This document shows, in pieces, positions 1-7,655 of a stretch of DNA of 64,000 nt. The notes beneath the pieces were generated by a model. It did no database searches, had not been told where the DNA came from, and saw only the letters and a list, made by a program, of their open reading frames with translations. The translations under genes were made by a program, and so were the position numbers. The DNA lies in contig NZ_AP026695.1 of the NCBI RefSeq assembly GCF_025998175.1, positions 1,366,760-1,430,759 on the forward strand, given 5' to 3'. The stretch's first letter is position 1, and each line of letters opens with the position of its first letter. This DNA comes from Nitrosopumilus zosterae (GTDB lineage Archaea > Thermoproteota > Nitrososphaeria > Nitrososphaerales > Nitrosopumilaceae).

Positions 1-132
1 AAGGGAATGAAAGCGACAATCACAAGAATTGATGTTGACAAAGAAGAGGCAACCGTAGTTTTGCTTGATGCGTCATACCAATTACCAGTAACAGTAGATG
101 CAAACTACCTAAAGATCTCAAGTGAGGCTTAG
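1..132 (+). CDS. spt5: Transcription elongation factor Spt5 (NusG-like), C-terminal end only
   Basis: The reading frame is open from the window edge and ends at TAG 130-132, giving the last 43 residues. They form one KOW domain: a KGMKATITRID strand followed by a hydrophobic stretch and a PVTVDANYLK ending, the usual close of archaeal Spt5. Spt5 binds the RNA polymerase clamp with Spt4 and promotes processive elongation. It lies 35 bases upstream of rpl11, the common archaeal order spt5-rpl11-rpl1-rpl10. The NGN domain lies outside the window. Confidence 0.85.
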   Translation, partial: KGMKATITRIDVDKEEATVVLLDASYQLPVTVDANYLKISSEA

Positions 133-167
133 GAAGGATTAAATTTTCAATTTGAGTTGACAAGATA

Positions 168-647
168 ATGGGAGAACAAAAAGTATCATCATTAGTAACA
201 GGTGGAGGAGCATCAGCAGGTCCACCATTGGGTCCAGCACTTGGACCATTAGGGGTGAACATCATGGAGGTCATTCAAGCAATTAATGATAAAACAAAAG
301 ACTTTGAGGGAATGAAAGTTCCAGTCACAGTGATTGTTAATACAGATACAAAAAAGTACGATATCGAGATTGGCATCCCATCAGCTGCTGCACTGATCAT
401 GAAAGAAGCAGGAATTCAAAAAGGTTCAGGTGCTTCAGGTTCTACTTGGGTAGGAGATGTAACATTAGACTCAGTAATCAAAGTAGCAAACACAAAGCTA
501 GAGAAATCTTATGCATCATCACTAAAGTCAGTTGCAAAAACAATCATTGGAACGTGTCTTGCATTAGGAGTCAAAGTAGAAGGAAAGACTCCAAAAGAAA
601 TTACAGCTGAAATTAATGAAGGCAAATGGGACGCAAAATTCCAATAA
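168..647 (+). CDS. rpl11: Large-subunit ribosomal protein uL11
   Basis: A 159-residue protein that forms the stalk base on 23S rRNA and takes part in elongation-factor binding. The N-terminal half has the glycine/proline-rich segment GPPLGPALGPLGVN near residues 19-32, the L11 signature that carries the methylated, flexible N-terminal domain. The C-terminal rRNA-binding domain follows, with the conserved GTCLALGVKVEG region near residues 127-139. Length is normal for archaea (about 160). It begins at ATG 168 after spt5. The usual next gene, rpl1, is separated here by an opposite-strand Lrp-type regulator. Confidence 0.97.
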   Translation: MGEQKVSSLVTGGGASAGPPLGPALGPLGVNIMEVIQAINDKTKDFEGMKVPVTVIVNTDTKKYDIEIGIPSAAALIMKEAGIQKGSGASGSTWVGDVTLDSVIKVANTKLEKSYASSLKSVAKTIIGTCLALGVKVEGKTPKEITAEINEGKWDAKFQ

Positions 648-950
648 TAATTCAGCTCTCAAAATACAAGTTCTTTAAATTTTAAAAAAATTGCAACTAA
701 ACATGTCAATTCCCACATACAATGACAAACGCATACAAATCTTTGAAGTAAAATCAGATTCAAATCTCGATGTTTGATCTGTGGAAAAAAACACAATGTT
801 ATCACATATCAAAAAAGTTCAGAGAAAAAGTTTCCCACAGACATACTAAGTATTTCAGATTCCTACTTCCATGATTAGTTTCCCAAAGGATAGCAACTAG
901 AGAAACATGGAATCAAAATAAACAGCAGATAATTTATTTCAGATTCAAAG
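648..950 (+). other. Intergenic stretch, nothing recognised
   Basis: About 300 AT-rich bases between the convergent ends of rpl11 and the Lrp-type gene. I see no open frame of useful length, no tRNA-like fold and no clear repeat. T-rich runs just after rpl11 (about 673-690) could end transcription. Confidence 0.4.
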
Positions 951-1406
951 TTATTGGATAAGATAAACTGGGTCTTTGTCTGTTTTTTGTAACTCTACAA
1001 AGGTTTCAGAATTTTGAATTCCTGGCACCTTTCCTATTTTTTCAATGACTATAGTATGAAGAGCTTCAAGATCTTTTGCATAGACCTTGATAATAATATC
1101 AAATCTGCCAGTAACCTCAGAAATTGATACTACTTCCGGTATTTCCATAAATAATTTGTGAATGGCATCCTTTTGTTTTGGATCTCGATTAATTCCAACT
1201 GATGCCTTGACCCCAATTCCTAACAATGAATCATCTATTACAACTGTGAATTTTTTGATCAATTTTTTCTTCATCAATCTCTTGATTCTGCTATATAGTA
1301 CAGATGCGTTTATTCCAAGTTTTTTAGATAATGTAGGAACAGAAATAGATCCATCACGAGTCAATTCAAAAAGTAATTTCATATCAAGTTCATCAAAACG
1401 GTGCAA
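951..1406 (-). CDS. Lrp/AsnC-family transcriptional regulator
   Basis: A 151-residue protein with the two Lrp domains. Residues 1-60 are a winged helix-turn-helix (DMKLLFELTRDGSISVPTLSKKLGI, then a recognition helix ending SRIKRLMKKK). Residues 65-145 are a RAM/AsnC ligand-binding domain, with the strand-helix pattern around VVSISEVTGRFDIIIKVYA. Such proteins form dimers or octamers that sense amino acids or other small ligands. It lies between rpl11 and rpl1 on the opposite strand and is divergent from rpl1 with about 165 bases between them, so it could act on its own promoter or on rpl1. The ligand cannot be read from sequence. Confidence 0.9.
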   Translation of the reverse strand: MHRFDELDMKLLFELTRDGSISVPTLSKKLGINASVLYSRIKRLMKKKLIKKFTVVIDDSLLGIGVKASVGINRDPKQKDAIHKLFMEIPEVVSISEVTGRFDIIIKVYAKDLEALHTIVIEKIGKVPGIQNSETFVELQKTDKDPVYLIQ

Positions 1407-1572
1407 CTTAATCGAAAACAGATTTTATGATTTAATATATGTAGGTTTTGAGAAATAATTCCTCCAGATTTACAAGATTTAATTGAAAAATTGTAATTTT
1501 TCTAAAATTGTGGGCAACTAAAAACCTCATTCTCTAAACGATTTTAAGTAGGCTTTTTTGAAAATGTTCGTA

Positions 1573-2235
1573 ATGATCACAGAGACTCAGTTGGCAGACA
1601 TGATAAAACAAGCAAAGGCTGCTACAAAACCAAAAAAGTTTACGCAGTCAATTGAGTTAATTGCCAATTTCAAAGATATCGATGTAAAGAAAGGATTTGC
1701 CCTAAACGAAGTAGTTCAACTTCCAAAGACTACTTCTCCAGCAACTGTTTGCATAATGGCAACAGGAGAGATGGGTCAGAAAGCAAAACAAGCAAATGCA
1801 GATTCTGTGATCGGAACTGAAGAATTAGATAAATTTGCATCGAACAAAAGAGAATCTCGAAAATTCATTAACAAATATGATTTCTTTTTAGCAGATACCA
1901 AAGTAATGCCAACAGTCGGTAAGACTTTGGGTCAACTTTTAGGCCCTAGAGGAAAAATGCCAACGCCGGTTCCTTTTGATGCACCAATTGACGCATTCTT
2001 ATCAAGATTTAGATCATCAATCAAAGTTAGAACAAGAGCATCGTTGTCAGTTTCATGCAAGATTGGAGATGAAACAATGGATGACGGAGATTTAGCAATT
2101 AATGCACATACTGTTCTTAACGCAATTGAAAAGAAACTACCAAACGGTGAGAAGAACATGAAAAGAATAATGATAAAAACTACCATGGGTAAACCAGTAA
2201 AACAAATCCAAGAGGTTAGAAAGAAGTATGCATGA
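1573..2235 (+). CDS. rpl1: Large-subunit ribosomal protein uL1
   Basis: A protein of about 220 residues forming the L1 stalk of the large subunit. In bacteria and archaea it can also bind its own mRNA. The two-domain L1 signature is visible: an N-terminal lysine-rich part, then the central MPTVGKTLGQLLGPRGKMP motif and the final VKQIQEVRKKYA. The frame extends back to a TTG at 1558 and an ATG at 1564. I prefer ATG 1573, because it begins the family-typical MITETQL sequence and lies about 30 bases after a TATA-like TTTAAG at 1543-1548, which suits a leaderless message. Its end overlaps rpl10 by 8 bases. Confidence 0.93.
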   Translation: MITETQLADMIKQAKAATKPKKFTQSIELIANFKDIDVKKGFALNEVVQLPKTTSPATVCIMATGEMGQKAKQANADSVIGTEELDKFASNKRESRKFINKYDFFLADTKVMPTVGKTLGQLLGPRGKMPTPVPFDAPIDAFLSRFRSSIKVRTRASLSVSCKIGDETMDDGDLAINAHTVLNAIEKKLPNGEKNMKRIMIKTTMGKPVKQIQEVRKKYA

Positions 2236-3094
2236 AAATAGAACTTCTTATCCTAAAAGAAAAACTCAGATGTATCAGCAATTACAAGAATTGCCAAAAA
2301 AATACAAAGTGATAGCAGTCATTAAATTACACAAGGTTCGCTCTACACAGATTTTACCATTAAGAAAAATCCTCAAAGACGATGTACAATTTGTAGCAAT
2401 CAAAGACAAGGTTGCACAAAAGGCATTGGATTCACTTGACATTCCCGGAATCAAAGAAATCGCAAAGGATCTAGAAGGACAATGCATGTTCTTGTTTACA
2501 AACATGTCACCATTCAAACTCAACGTACTTTTGGCAAAAAATAAAGTAATGATGGCAGCAAGAGGAGGAGACATTGCAAGTATCGACATAGTCGTACCAG
2601 CAAAGAATACAGGAATTGCACCAGGACCAATGCTCACAGAATTCAAAGAAGCAGGAATCCCAACAAAGATTGATCAGGGAACAATTTGGATTGCAAAAGA
2701 CAGCACACCAGTATTGAAGGGAGAGACGATCAACGAAAAATTAGCATCAATTTTAGGTAAATTAGATATCAAGCCAGTAGAAGCAGGAATTTCACTTTAC
2801 ACGGCATTAGAGGAGGGTCTCAAGTATGCAGAAGAAGAAATGATTATAGATGTTGAAAAGGTCAGAGCACAATTCTCACAAGCTCACCAAGAAGCAGTAT
2901 CACTGTCAATTGAGGCAGCATACATCACAGCTGATAACATTTCACAGATTCTCACAAAGGCGGCACAATATGCTCGTTCATTATCCATAGAATCAGGATT
3001 TATGACAGATGAGACAAAGGAACAAATCTTGCAAAAAGCAAATGCGCAGGCAAGAGCAGTAGCAGGCCAAGCAAAAGACTACACACCAGCATAA
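2228..3094 (+). CDS. rpl10: Large-subunit ribosomal protein uL10 (P0)
   Basis: A 288-residue stalk protein that anchors L12 dimers to the ribosome. The N-terminal rRNA-binding domain is clear (YKVIAVIKLHKVRSTQ, then LRKILKDDVQF and AARGGDIASIDIVVPAKNTG). The insertion typical of archaeal/eukaryotic P0 (PGPMLTEFKEAGIPTKI) follows, and then helices that should bind L12. Odd point: it ends AVAGQAKDYTPA and lacks the charged tail with a final GLGALFG-like peptide that many archaeal P0 proteins share with L12. It overlaps rpl1 by 8 bases, implying coupled translation. rpl12, usually next, is 4.2 kb away on the other strand. Confidence 0.94.
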   Translation: MHENRTSYPKRKTQMYQQLQELPKKYKVIAVIKLHKVRSTQILPLRKILKDDVQFVAIKDKVAQKALDSLDIPGIKEIAKDLEGQCMFLFTNMSPFKLNVLLAKNKVMMAARGGDIASIDIVVPAKNTGIAPGPMLTEFKEAGIPTKIDQGTIWIAKDSTPVLKGETINEKLASILGKLDIKPVEAGISLYTALEEGLKYAEEEMIIDVEKVRAQFSQAHQEAVSLSIEAAYITADNISQILTKAAQYARSLSIESGFMTDETKEQILQKANAQARAVAGQAKDYTPA

Positions 3095-3198
3095 CCAAAG
3101 CCAATCAAAATTACAATACAGCAGTATTCTGAAATAACTACACCTACAAACTGCCATAAATCCATGTATTTTTAAAGTTCAAGATTTTTCAAACATCA

Positions 3199-4095
3199 AT
3201 GCCGATTTTCTTAGACATGCATGAATTGGGAGACTATACCAAAGAACAGTTAGTTGCAGGACTTGAAGAGGATGCAGACGAGTTCGGAGTTTTGGTTCAC
3301 CAGATGCTTTTTAATGAAAAAGAGAATATCTTACATTGTATTTGTACAGCACCAGATGTAGCGGCCATAGAAAAACATCATGAAAAATTTAATGTGAAAT
3401 GCAAAAAAATTATTCCAATTAACCAGATAAAAACAGACAAAGTTATCAAAGAAGAGAAATTAAAAACTATTGGAGAACTTTCATCCAGATTGTCACATGA
3501 CATAAGAAATCCTTTAACTATACTTCAAACATCTTTGGACGTTTTAAGATCAAATAATCCAGAGACATATGAAAAAAATATTTCAAGATTCAATACAATG
3601 TATGATGCAATAAAACGAATAGATCATCAGATATCAGACGTGTTAGGATTTCTTGGTACAAGAAAACTGAATTTTACTGAAACAGATCTAGATGATATTT
3701 TAAATTCAAGTATAGAAGGAATGAAAATTCCAACTCAAATAGTTGTGGAGATGCCTCAAAACAAAATTTCGCTTAATTGTGATTTTGAATCTATGAGAAC
3801 AGTTTTTTCAAATATCATTCTTAATGCAATTCAGGCAATGAATGATACTGGGAAAATTATCATAAAAGCACTCAAAAAAGAGGATTCCATTTCAATATCT
3901 TTTGAGAATTCAGGACCGGCAATTCCAGAGAAAATCATCTCAAAAATATTTGATACTTTGTTCACTACAAAGCAAGAAGGTACAGGTCTTGGTCTGGTAA
4001 GTTGTAAAAATATTGTGGAACAGCATGGAGGCAAAATTGAAATTAAAAACAACCCCACTACATTCACTGTTATTTTACCTCAAAAAATAAAATAA
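3199..4095 (+). CDS. Histidine kinase with an N-terminal DUF4242-like domain
   Basis: A 298-residue soluble protein with no membrane segment. Residues 1-78 resemble DUF4242 (MPIFLDMHELG, then ICTAPDVAAIEKHHEKF), a small ferredoxin-like fold for which a bacterial member has been reported to bind nickel. Residues 85-150 are a HisKA dimerisation helix with the H box LSHDIRNPLTI; His100 is the expected phosphate acceptor. Residues 190-298 are a HATPase domain with N box (NIILNAIQAM) and G boxes (NSGPAI, then EGTGLGL). No response regulator lies next to it, so it is an orphan kinase. The fused sensor suggests a cytosolic small-ligand or metal input, which is inference. Confidence 0.85.
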   Translation: MPIFLDMHELGDYTKEQLVAGLEEDADEFGVLVHQMLFNEKENILHCICTAPDVAAIEKHHEKFNVKCKKIIPINQIKTDKVIKEEKLKTIGELSSRLSHDIRNPLTILQTSLDVLRSNNPETYEKNISRFNTMYDAIKRIDHQISDVLGFLGTRKLNFTETDLDDILNSSIEGMKIPTQIVVEMPQNKISLNCDFESMRTVFSNIILNAIQAMNDTGKIIIKALKKEDSISISFENSGPAIPEKIISKIFDTLFTTKQEGTGLGLVSCKNIVEQHGGKIEIKNNPTTFTVILPQKIK

Positions 4096-4186
4096 AAGGC
4101 GATTATTACAAAATTATTCTGTCTTTTCCGAGATTTTTTTATTCTATTCACGGATTTAGTTCCTGATAACGATTCTACTTACAAAT

Positions 4187-4246
4187 ATGACAATAGTTTT
4201 CCGACATTCTTGCGGCGAAGGTTGTAAATGCATATCATGTCATTAG
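4187..4246 (+). CDS. Possible 19-residue cysteine-rich peptide (speculative)
   Basis: An ATG-started frame encodes 19 residues ending CGEGCKCISCH, i.e. four cysteines and a final histidine in 11 residues. This resembles a minimal metal-binding peptide. It lies between the kinase and the OsmC gene, close to a Fur/PerR regulator. A frame this short can occur by chance; only the cysteine density draws attention. Confidence 0.2.
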   Translation: MTIVFRHSCGEGCKCISCH

Positions 4247-4319
4247 AGAAATAATCCCACAAACAGTTCAGTTGATTTTAAATTGGGTAAGAAAATAACC
4301 AATCACGGAATGATGGCTC

Positions 4320-4847
4320 TTGACAAAAATTAACAATGTAGATCTTGACAAAGTTGCAAATACCATAACAATGGGAAAAGAAGACAAAAAAACGCTAAGA
4401 AAACCAGTCAAGATGCAAGGTGAGTGGAATTTAGACTCCAATTCAGAATTTCAATTCAAAACAGAACTGCCTTTTGAAAAGGGAAGTCAAGTAATTGAGA
4501 TTGATTCGCCATCATTTTTGGGTGGAGATGGTAACAGACTAGGCCCAATGGCGTATTGTATTGCAGGAATAACATCTTGTTTTGTAGGCACATTTGTAGG
4601 AATTGCAGCCAATCAAGGCATAAAATTAACAAAACTAAAAGTAAATACAGAATGCAACATCAATTTTGCAAAGACCTTTGATTTATCAGAAGAACCAATC
4701 ACCGAAGGAATTAATTTTAAAATAGATGCTCAAAGTGAAAATGCAGATAATCAAAAACTACAAGAAATACTGAATATGGCAGAAGAACGTTGTCCTGCCA
4801 TGTACAGCATGACTCATAAAATTAACATTGATGCAAAAATTGTGTAA
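4320..4847 (+). CDS. OsmC/Ohr-family protein
   Basis: A 175-residue protein of the OsmC fold, whose members reduce organic hydroperoxides with a reactive cysteine pair. Two family positions are visible: a cysteine in the helix AYCIAGITSCFVGTF (near residue 84) and a second in the late motif ERCPAMYSMTH (near residue 160). The start is TTG 4320; the ATGs just upstream at 4310 and 4313 are out of frame and stop at once. Proximity to the Fur/PerR regulator fits a redox-stress role, though substrate preference cannot be read from sequence. Confidence 0.85.
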   Translation: MTKINNVDLDKVANTITMGKEDKKTLRKPVKMQGEWNLDSNSEFQFKTELPFEKGSQVIEIDSPSFLGGDGNRLGPMAYCIAGITSCFVGTFVGIAANQGIKLTKLKVNTECNINFAKTFDLSEEPITEGINFKIDAQSENADNQKLQEILNMAEERCPAMYSMTHKINIDAKIV

Positions 4848-4925
4848 TTCATTATTCAGAGATTAAGAAATGCACAAAAAATCTCAAAACACAGTGTAAT
4901 TAAGCAAAGTTGGTTTTTTAAAAAT

Positions 4926-5351
4926 CTATTTCATTTTAGATTTACAATTATGACAATAACCATATAATTCAAAATTACTCTTCAAAATTAGATATTTTGA
5001 TTTTTTTGCGGCCTTTGCTTGAATCTCTTTTAGAGAGTCTTCATCAACATCATCAATTTTACCGCATTTCATGCAGACCAGATTGATATGTTCATCAATA
5101 TGAGCATCAAACCGTGCTCCTCCTTCTACCTCAATTTCGTTTACAAGTTTTTTTTCGCGGAGCAGATCTAGTGTTTTGTCGACTGTAGACAGGCTTACCA
5201 TGGGGTATCTCTTTCTAACAACCTTGTGAATCAATTCAGCGCTGGGATGATCTTCAGTTTTAAGCAGATAATCCACTATCGCTATTCTCTGAGGCGTAAT
5301 CCTAAACCCTTCATCCCTCAATGATGAGACTATTTCCTCTAGATGTTGCAT
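4926..5351 (-). CDS. Fur/PerR-family metal-dependent repressor
   Basis: A 141-residue protein. Residues 1-75 are the winged helix DNA-binding domain (GFRITPQRIAIVDYLL and a recognition helix near VSLSTVDKTLDLL). Residues 78-141 are the dimerisation/metal domain with DAHIDEHINLVCMKCGK and a terminal CHNC. C93/C96 and C133/C136 should form the structural zinc site; D82, H84, D86 and H88 are candidate regulatory metal ligands. Iron-sensing Fur and peroxide-sensing PerR cannot be told apart with certainty. It is divergent from three small zinc-protein genes, and the shared 99-base gap holds two near-perfect palindromes, so it probably regulates both itself and that cluster. Confidence 0.9.
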   Translation of the reverse strand: MQHLEEIVSSLRDEGFRITPQRIAIVDYLLKTEDHPSAELIHKVVRKRYPMVSLSTVDKTLDLLREKKLVNEIEVEGGARFDAHIDEHINLVCMKCGKIDDVDEDSLKEIQAKAAKKSKYLILKSNFELYGYCHNCKSKMK

Positions 5352-5391
5352 GATACTGTACCACTGCGATCCTATTTAATATTTATTTGTT

Positions 5392-5410
5392 ATTAAGAAT
5401 AATTCCTAAT
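5392..5410. promoter_or_regulatory. Fur/PerR-box-like operator 1
   Basis: ATTAAGAATAATTCCTAAT is a 19-bp imperfect palindrome matching the general shape of Fur/PerR boxes. It lies 41 bases upstream of the Fur-type gene start and repeats the second site with one difference. Confidence 0.7.
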
Positions 5411-5425
5411 AGATAATAACACTTA

Positions 5426-5444
5426 ATTAGGAATAATTCCTAAT
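5426..5444. promoter_or_regulatory. Fur/PerR-box-like operator 2
   Basis: ATTAGGAATAATTCCTAAT is a 19-bp palindrome, perfect except at the central base, and ends 6 bases before the ATG of the first small zinc gene at 5451. It would overlap the expected transcription start of that gene. Spacing to operator 1 is 34 bp between equivalent positions, about three helical turns. Confidence 0.75.
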
Positions 5445-5450
5445 AACAGT

Positions 5451-5615
5451 ATGCTAATTCAAGATTTACAATTTGGTTCAAATAAGAAAACGGTAAATGA
5501 AGCAATCAAAATTTGTGTTAATTGTGGAAACATTGCTGTAAATATCCAAAATCACAGAATATTCTGTAAGAACTGTGGTTCATTTTTTAAGGTGGAGAAA
5601 AAGCATGATGAGTGA
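5451..5615 (+). CDS. Small zinc-ribbon protein, 54 residues (first of three)
   Basis: ATG 5451 opens a 54-residue frame with two knuckles, CVNCG at about residues 24-28 and CKNCG at about 41-45, which together form a four-cysteine zinc ribbon. The ATG follows operator 2 by six bases. Its stop TGA 5613-5615 overlaps the start of the next gene. I do not recognise a named family. The position opposite a Fur-type regulator suggests metal or peroxide control. Confidence 0.65.
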   Translation: MLIQDLQFGSNKKTVNEAIKICVNCGNIAVNIQNHRIFCKNCGSFFKVEKKHDE

Positions 5616-5778
5616 GCATTCCTGTAGAAGTGTATGTGGGTATTATGATGCCGATGCAAAATTTAGAAATTCAGTGAATAACACATTTAGGAAATATTGT
5701 GCAGTTTGCAATTTAGAATTAATTTCAAGATATTCTGTTTGCCCCTGTTGTCACAAATATTTTGAGGGTGTAAAATAA
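5608..5778 (+). CDS. Small cysteine-rich protein, 56 residues (second of three)
   Basis: The frame is open from GTG 5575, but ATG 5608 (or 5605) is the likely start because it overlaps the preceding stop by 8 bases, as expected for coupled translation. The 56 residues hold CRSVC, CAVC and CPCC, i.e. seven cysteines in all plus two histidines, a pattern suited to one or two zinc sites. The last cysteines resemble the CPCC of the next gene. Function unknown. Confidence 0.6.
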   Translation: MSEHSCRSVCGYYDADAKFRNSVNNTFRKYCAVCNLELISRYSVCPCCHKYFEGVK

Positions 5779-5960
5779 TGGGATATTCTTGTAAAGGCAT
5801 ATGTGAGGAGTTCAGGGGAGACAAAATTCCAAACGGTTCAAAATATGAATATGGGCAAAAAAGATGTACATTGTGTAGTATTTTTTTGAGTGTATCTGGG
5901 GTTAGATGTCCATGTTGTAGTGTTCTTTTGAGAACAAAACCCAGAGGCAAAAGATCATAA
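5778..5960 (+). CDS. Small zinc-finger protein of the YxxGQKRC family, 60 residues (third of three)
   Basis: A 60-residue protein whose ATG shares a base with the previous stop (TAATG). Its features are C-x3-C at residues 5-9, then YEYGQKRCTLC, then RCPCC and a basic LRTKPRGKRS tail. A 72-residue paralogue at 23000-23218 has the same framework (YEQGQKRCPEC, WCPCCG, LRTKPRARK), which supports both as real genes. The basic tail suggests nucleic-acid contact, but that is inference. Confidence 0.7.
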   Translation: MGYSCKGICEEFRGDKIPNGSKYEYGQKRCTLCSIFLSVSGVRCPCCSVLLRTKPRGKRS

Positions 5961-6283
5961 AAAATCATTTGCACTAGTTATGGGGTCTTTATTGCTATAG
6001 TATTTGTCGACATTCATATTCCACACAACATTTGACATGTCCAATAATTTTGTAAGTACATGCATTCAGCGTAGGTTGTCTTAGACATATTGGATAAATG
6101 CATAAGTTGGCATGCATGGCAAATTCTCGGCAGAGTTTTTCAAAGACAAAAATGAAAGGGATCAAACCAATTCTGCATTATTTAGAAAAACCTGATCCTA
6201 TTCGGATGAATCAATGGATGGTTTTGATTAAAAATTTGTTCATTTTTTTGTGCAATTTTTTACAACAATTAAGAAACTAAATA
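5961..6283 (+). other. Intergenic stretch, doubtful ORF only
   Basis: About 320 bases. A 60-codon ATG frame at 6098-6280 reads as low-complexity with no recognisable domain, and I do not call it. No RNA or repeat is visible. Confidence 0.35.
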
Positions 6284-6574
6284 ATGAAATTTATCTTCGA
6301 TATAGTGAATTGGTTATCTGTGCATTCAGACATACGAGAAGAGATTAAGAATTTAGAAGATAACATTTTACGATTAGAAGACAACATTGCAGAGTTTTTG
6401 AGTATGAAATATGATGAGGGAGTCAAAAAATTACTTCACTCACTAGAATCAGATTTAAAATATCTGAGCATTCTTGCAAACGGGGCCCCAATTGACAAAA
6501 ACGAAGATAGAAAGATCATGGATTTTTTAAGAACACATTATGCACGTTTGCAAAAATTATCTGTTCCAGCATGA
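6284..6574 (+). CDS. Hypothetical coiled-coil protein, 96 residues
   Basis: A 96-residue, mainly helical protein. Residues 15-45 have heptad-like spacing (REEIKNLEDNILRLEDNIAEF) consistent with a short coiled coil. The rest is charged and soluble, with no cysteine motifs or signal peptide. I do not recognise a family. Codon use looks like that of neighbouring genes. Confidence 0.6.
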   Translation: MKFIFDIVNWLSVHSDIREEIKNLEDNILRLEDNIAEFLSMKYDEGVKKLLHSLESDLKYLSILANGAPIDKNEDRKIMDFLRTHYARLQKLSVPA

Positions 6575-6594
6575 TGTTTTATTTTTAAAATAAT

Positions 6595-7227
6595 TCAAGT
6601 TTCTCTAACTTTGGGCAAATTCCAGTGATACTTCATTGCAAGTAATCGAATTCCAGTAGCAGAAACGATTCCAATAATTGATGCGATTTGGATTTCCATA
6701 CCAGAAGATAAAGCAACATAAAAGATTACAATTCCAATAATTGATGCTACTGCATACACTTCTTTTACAAACACAATTGGAATCTCTCTTACAAAGACGT
6801 CCCTTAGTATTCCACCACCAATTGCAGTGATCATTCCACCAAAGAGCATTGGAAGGAAATTCAATCCAACTACATGATATGCAATTGATGCCCCAAGTAT
6901 AGAAAACACACCCAATCCCACTGCATCGAAAACTAGCCATACATTCATCTGTTTTTTCATTTTGGCAAAAACAAAGAACATGGAAGCACCTGTGATGACA
7001 GTAATAGAGACATAGATCGGATCTGAAAAAGCAGTTGGGAATCGTCCAAATATTACATCACGTGTCACTCCACCACCAACACCAACTACTGTTGCCAAAA
7101 CTATGATTCCAAAGACGTCAGCTTTATGAGAGATTGCTTTGGAGGCTCCTGTTACCGCAAATGCAATTGTGCCTAGATAGTCTAAAATACTGATAAAGCC
7201 ATCTATGGGAAAAGAGAAATCTACCAA
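6595..7227 (-). CDS. TRIC/UPF0126 family membrane protein
   Basis: A 210-residue integral membrane protein with about six to seven helices arranged as two similar halves. Each half carries the family's glycine-rich motif: VGVGGGVTRDVIFGRFP near residues 48-64 and TAIGGGILRDVFVREIP near 133-149. Prokaryotic relatives (YicG/YadS type) form trimers and have been described as cation channels or small-solute transporters; the substrate here is open. It stands alone between a plus-strand hypothetical gene and rpl12. Confidence 0.88.
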   Translation of the reverse strand: MVDFSFPIDGFISILDYLGTIAFAVTGASKAISHKADVFGIIVLATVVGVGGGVTRDVIFGRFPTAFSDPIYVSITVITGASMFFVFAKMKKQMNVWLVFDAVGLGVFSILGASIAYHVVGLNFLPMLFGGMITAIGGGILRDVFVREIPIVFVKEVYAVASIIGIVIFYVALSSGMEIQIASIIGIVSATGIRLLAMKYHWNLPKVRET

Positions 7228-7319
7228 TCATTACAATGGCAGAAAGATTACTAATTAAGATTAATGAAGATCGAGCTAGAAAAAATAAAGATCAAAAATT
7301 AAATTGAAAAAAGATTTGT

Positions 7320-7616
7320 TTAGCCAAATAGTGAGGATAATCCTTCCATGGCTGCTTCTTCGGTTTTACCTTCATCTTTAGGTGCTTCTTCTTTCTTTGC
7401 TTCACCGGCTGCCTCTGCTGGGGCGGCTGCTGCAACTGCTACAGGTGCGGCTTTGACTGCCTCATCGATGTTAACATCGGCTAGGGCTGCTACTAGTGCT
7501 TTAACTTGAGCATCATTTACCTCTGCTCCAGATGCTTTAACAACTGATGTGAGGTTTGCTTCGTTAACTTCTTTGTCTAGTTTGTGAAGAAGTAAAGCAG
7601 CGTAAACATATTCCAT
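7320..7616 (-). CDS. rpl12: Large-subunit ribosomal stalk protein L12 (P1-like)
   Basis: A 98-residue archaeal P1-type stalk protein. The N-terminal dimerisation helices ([20 protein letters not shown]) are followed by an alanine-rich hinge (about 58-75), a charged segment and the terminal MEGLSSLFG that recruits translation GTPases. It is apart from rpl10 (2228-3094) and in the opposite orientation, unlike the usual archaeal operon. Its TATA-like box at 7641-7650 sits about 28 bases before the ATG, so it is probably leaderless. A transposable element begins only 14 bases beyond that box. Confidence 0.95.
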   Translation of the reverse strand: MEYVYAALLLHKLDKEVNEANLTSVVKASGAEVNDAQVKALVAALADVNIDEAVKAAPVAVAAAAPAEAAGEAKKEEAPKDEGKTEEAAMEGLSSLFG

Positions 7617-7640
7617 TATATCGAGATTTTCTTAGTGCAT

Positions 7641-7650
7641 AATATAAAAC
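7641..7650 (-). promoter_or_regulatory. TATA-like box of rpl12
   Basis: On the minus strand this reads GTTTTATATT, centred about 29 bases from the rpl12 ATG, the distance expected for archaeal leaderless transcripts. The target duplication of the mobile element starts 6 bases further upstream, so the element has come close to the BRE position without removing the TATA box. Confidence 0.6.
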
Positions 7651-7655
7651 TATGG

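Noticed and set aside
6098-6280. 60-codon ATG frame between the small zinc genes and the coiled-coil gene
   Set aside because: Composition is not protein-like, no motif, and no overlap or promoter evidence.
6605-6940. Cysteine- and tryptophan-rich minus-strand frame inside the UPF0126 gene
   Set aside because: Shadow of the real membrane-protein gene in another frame.
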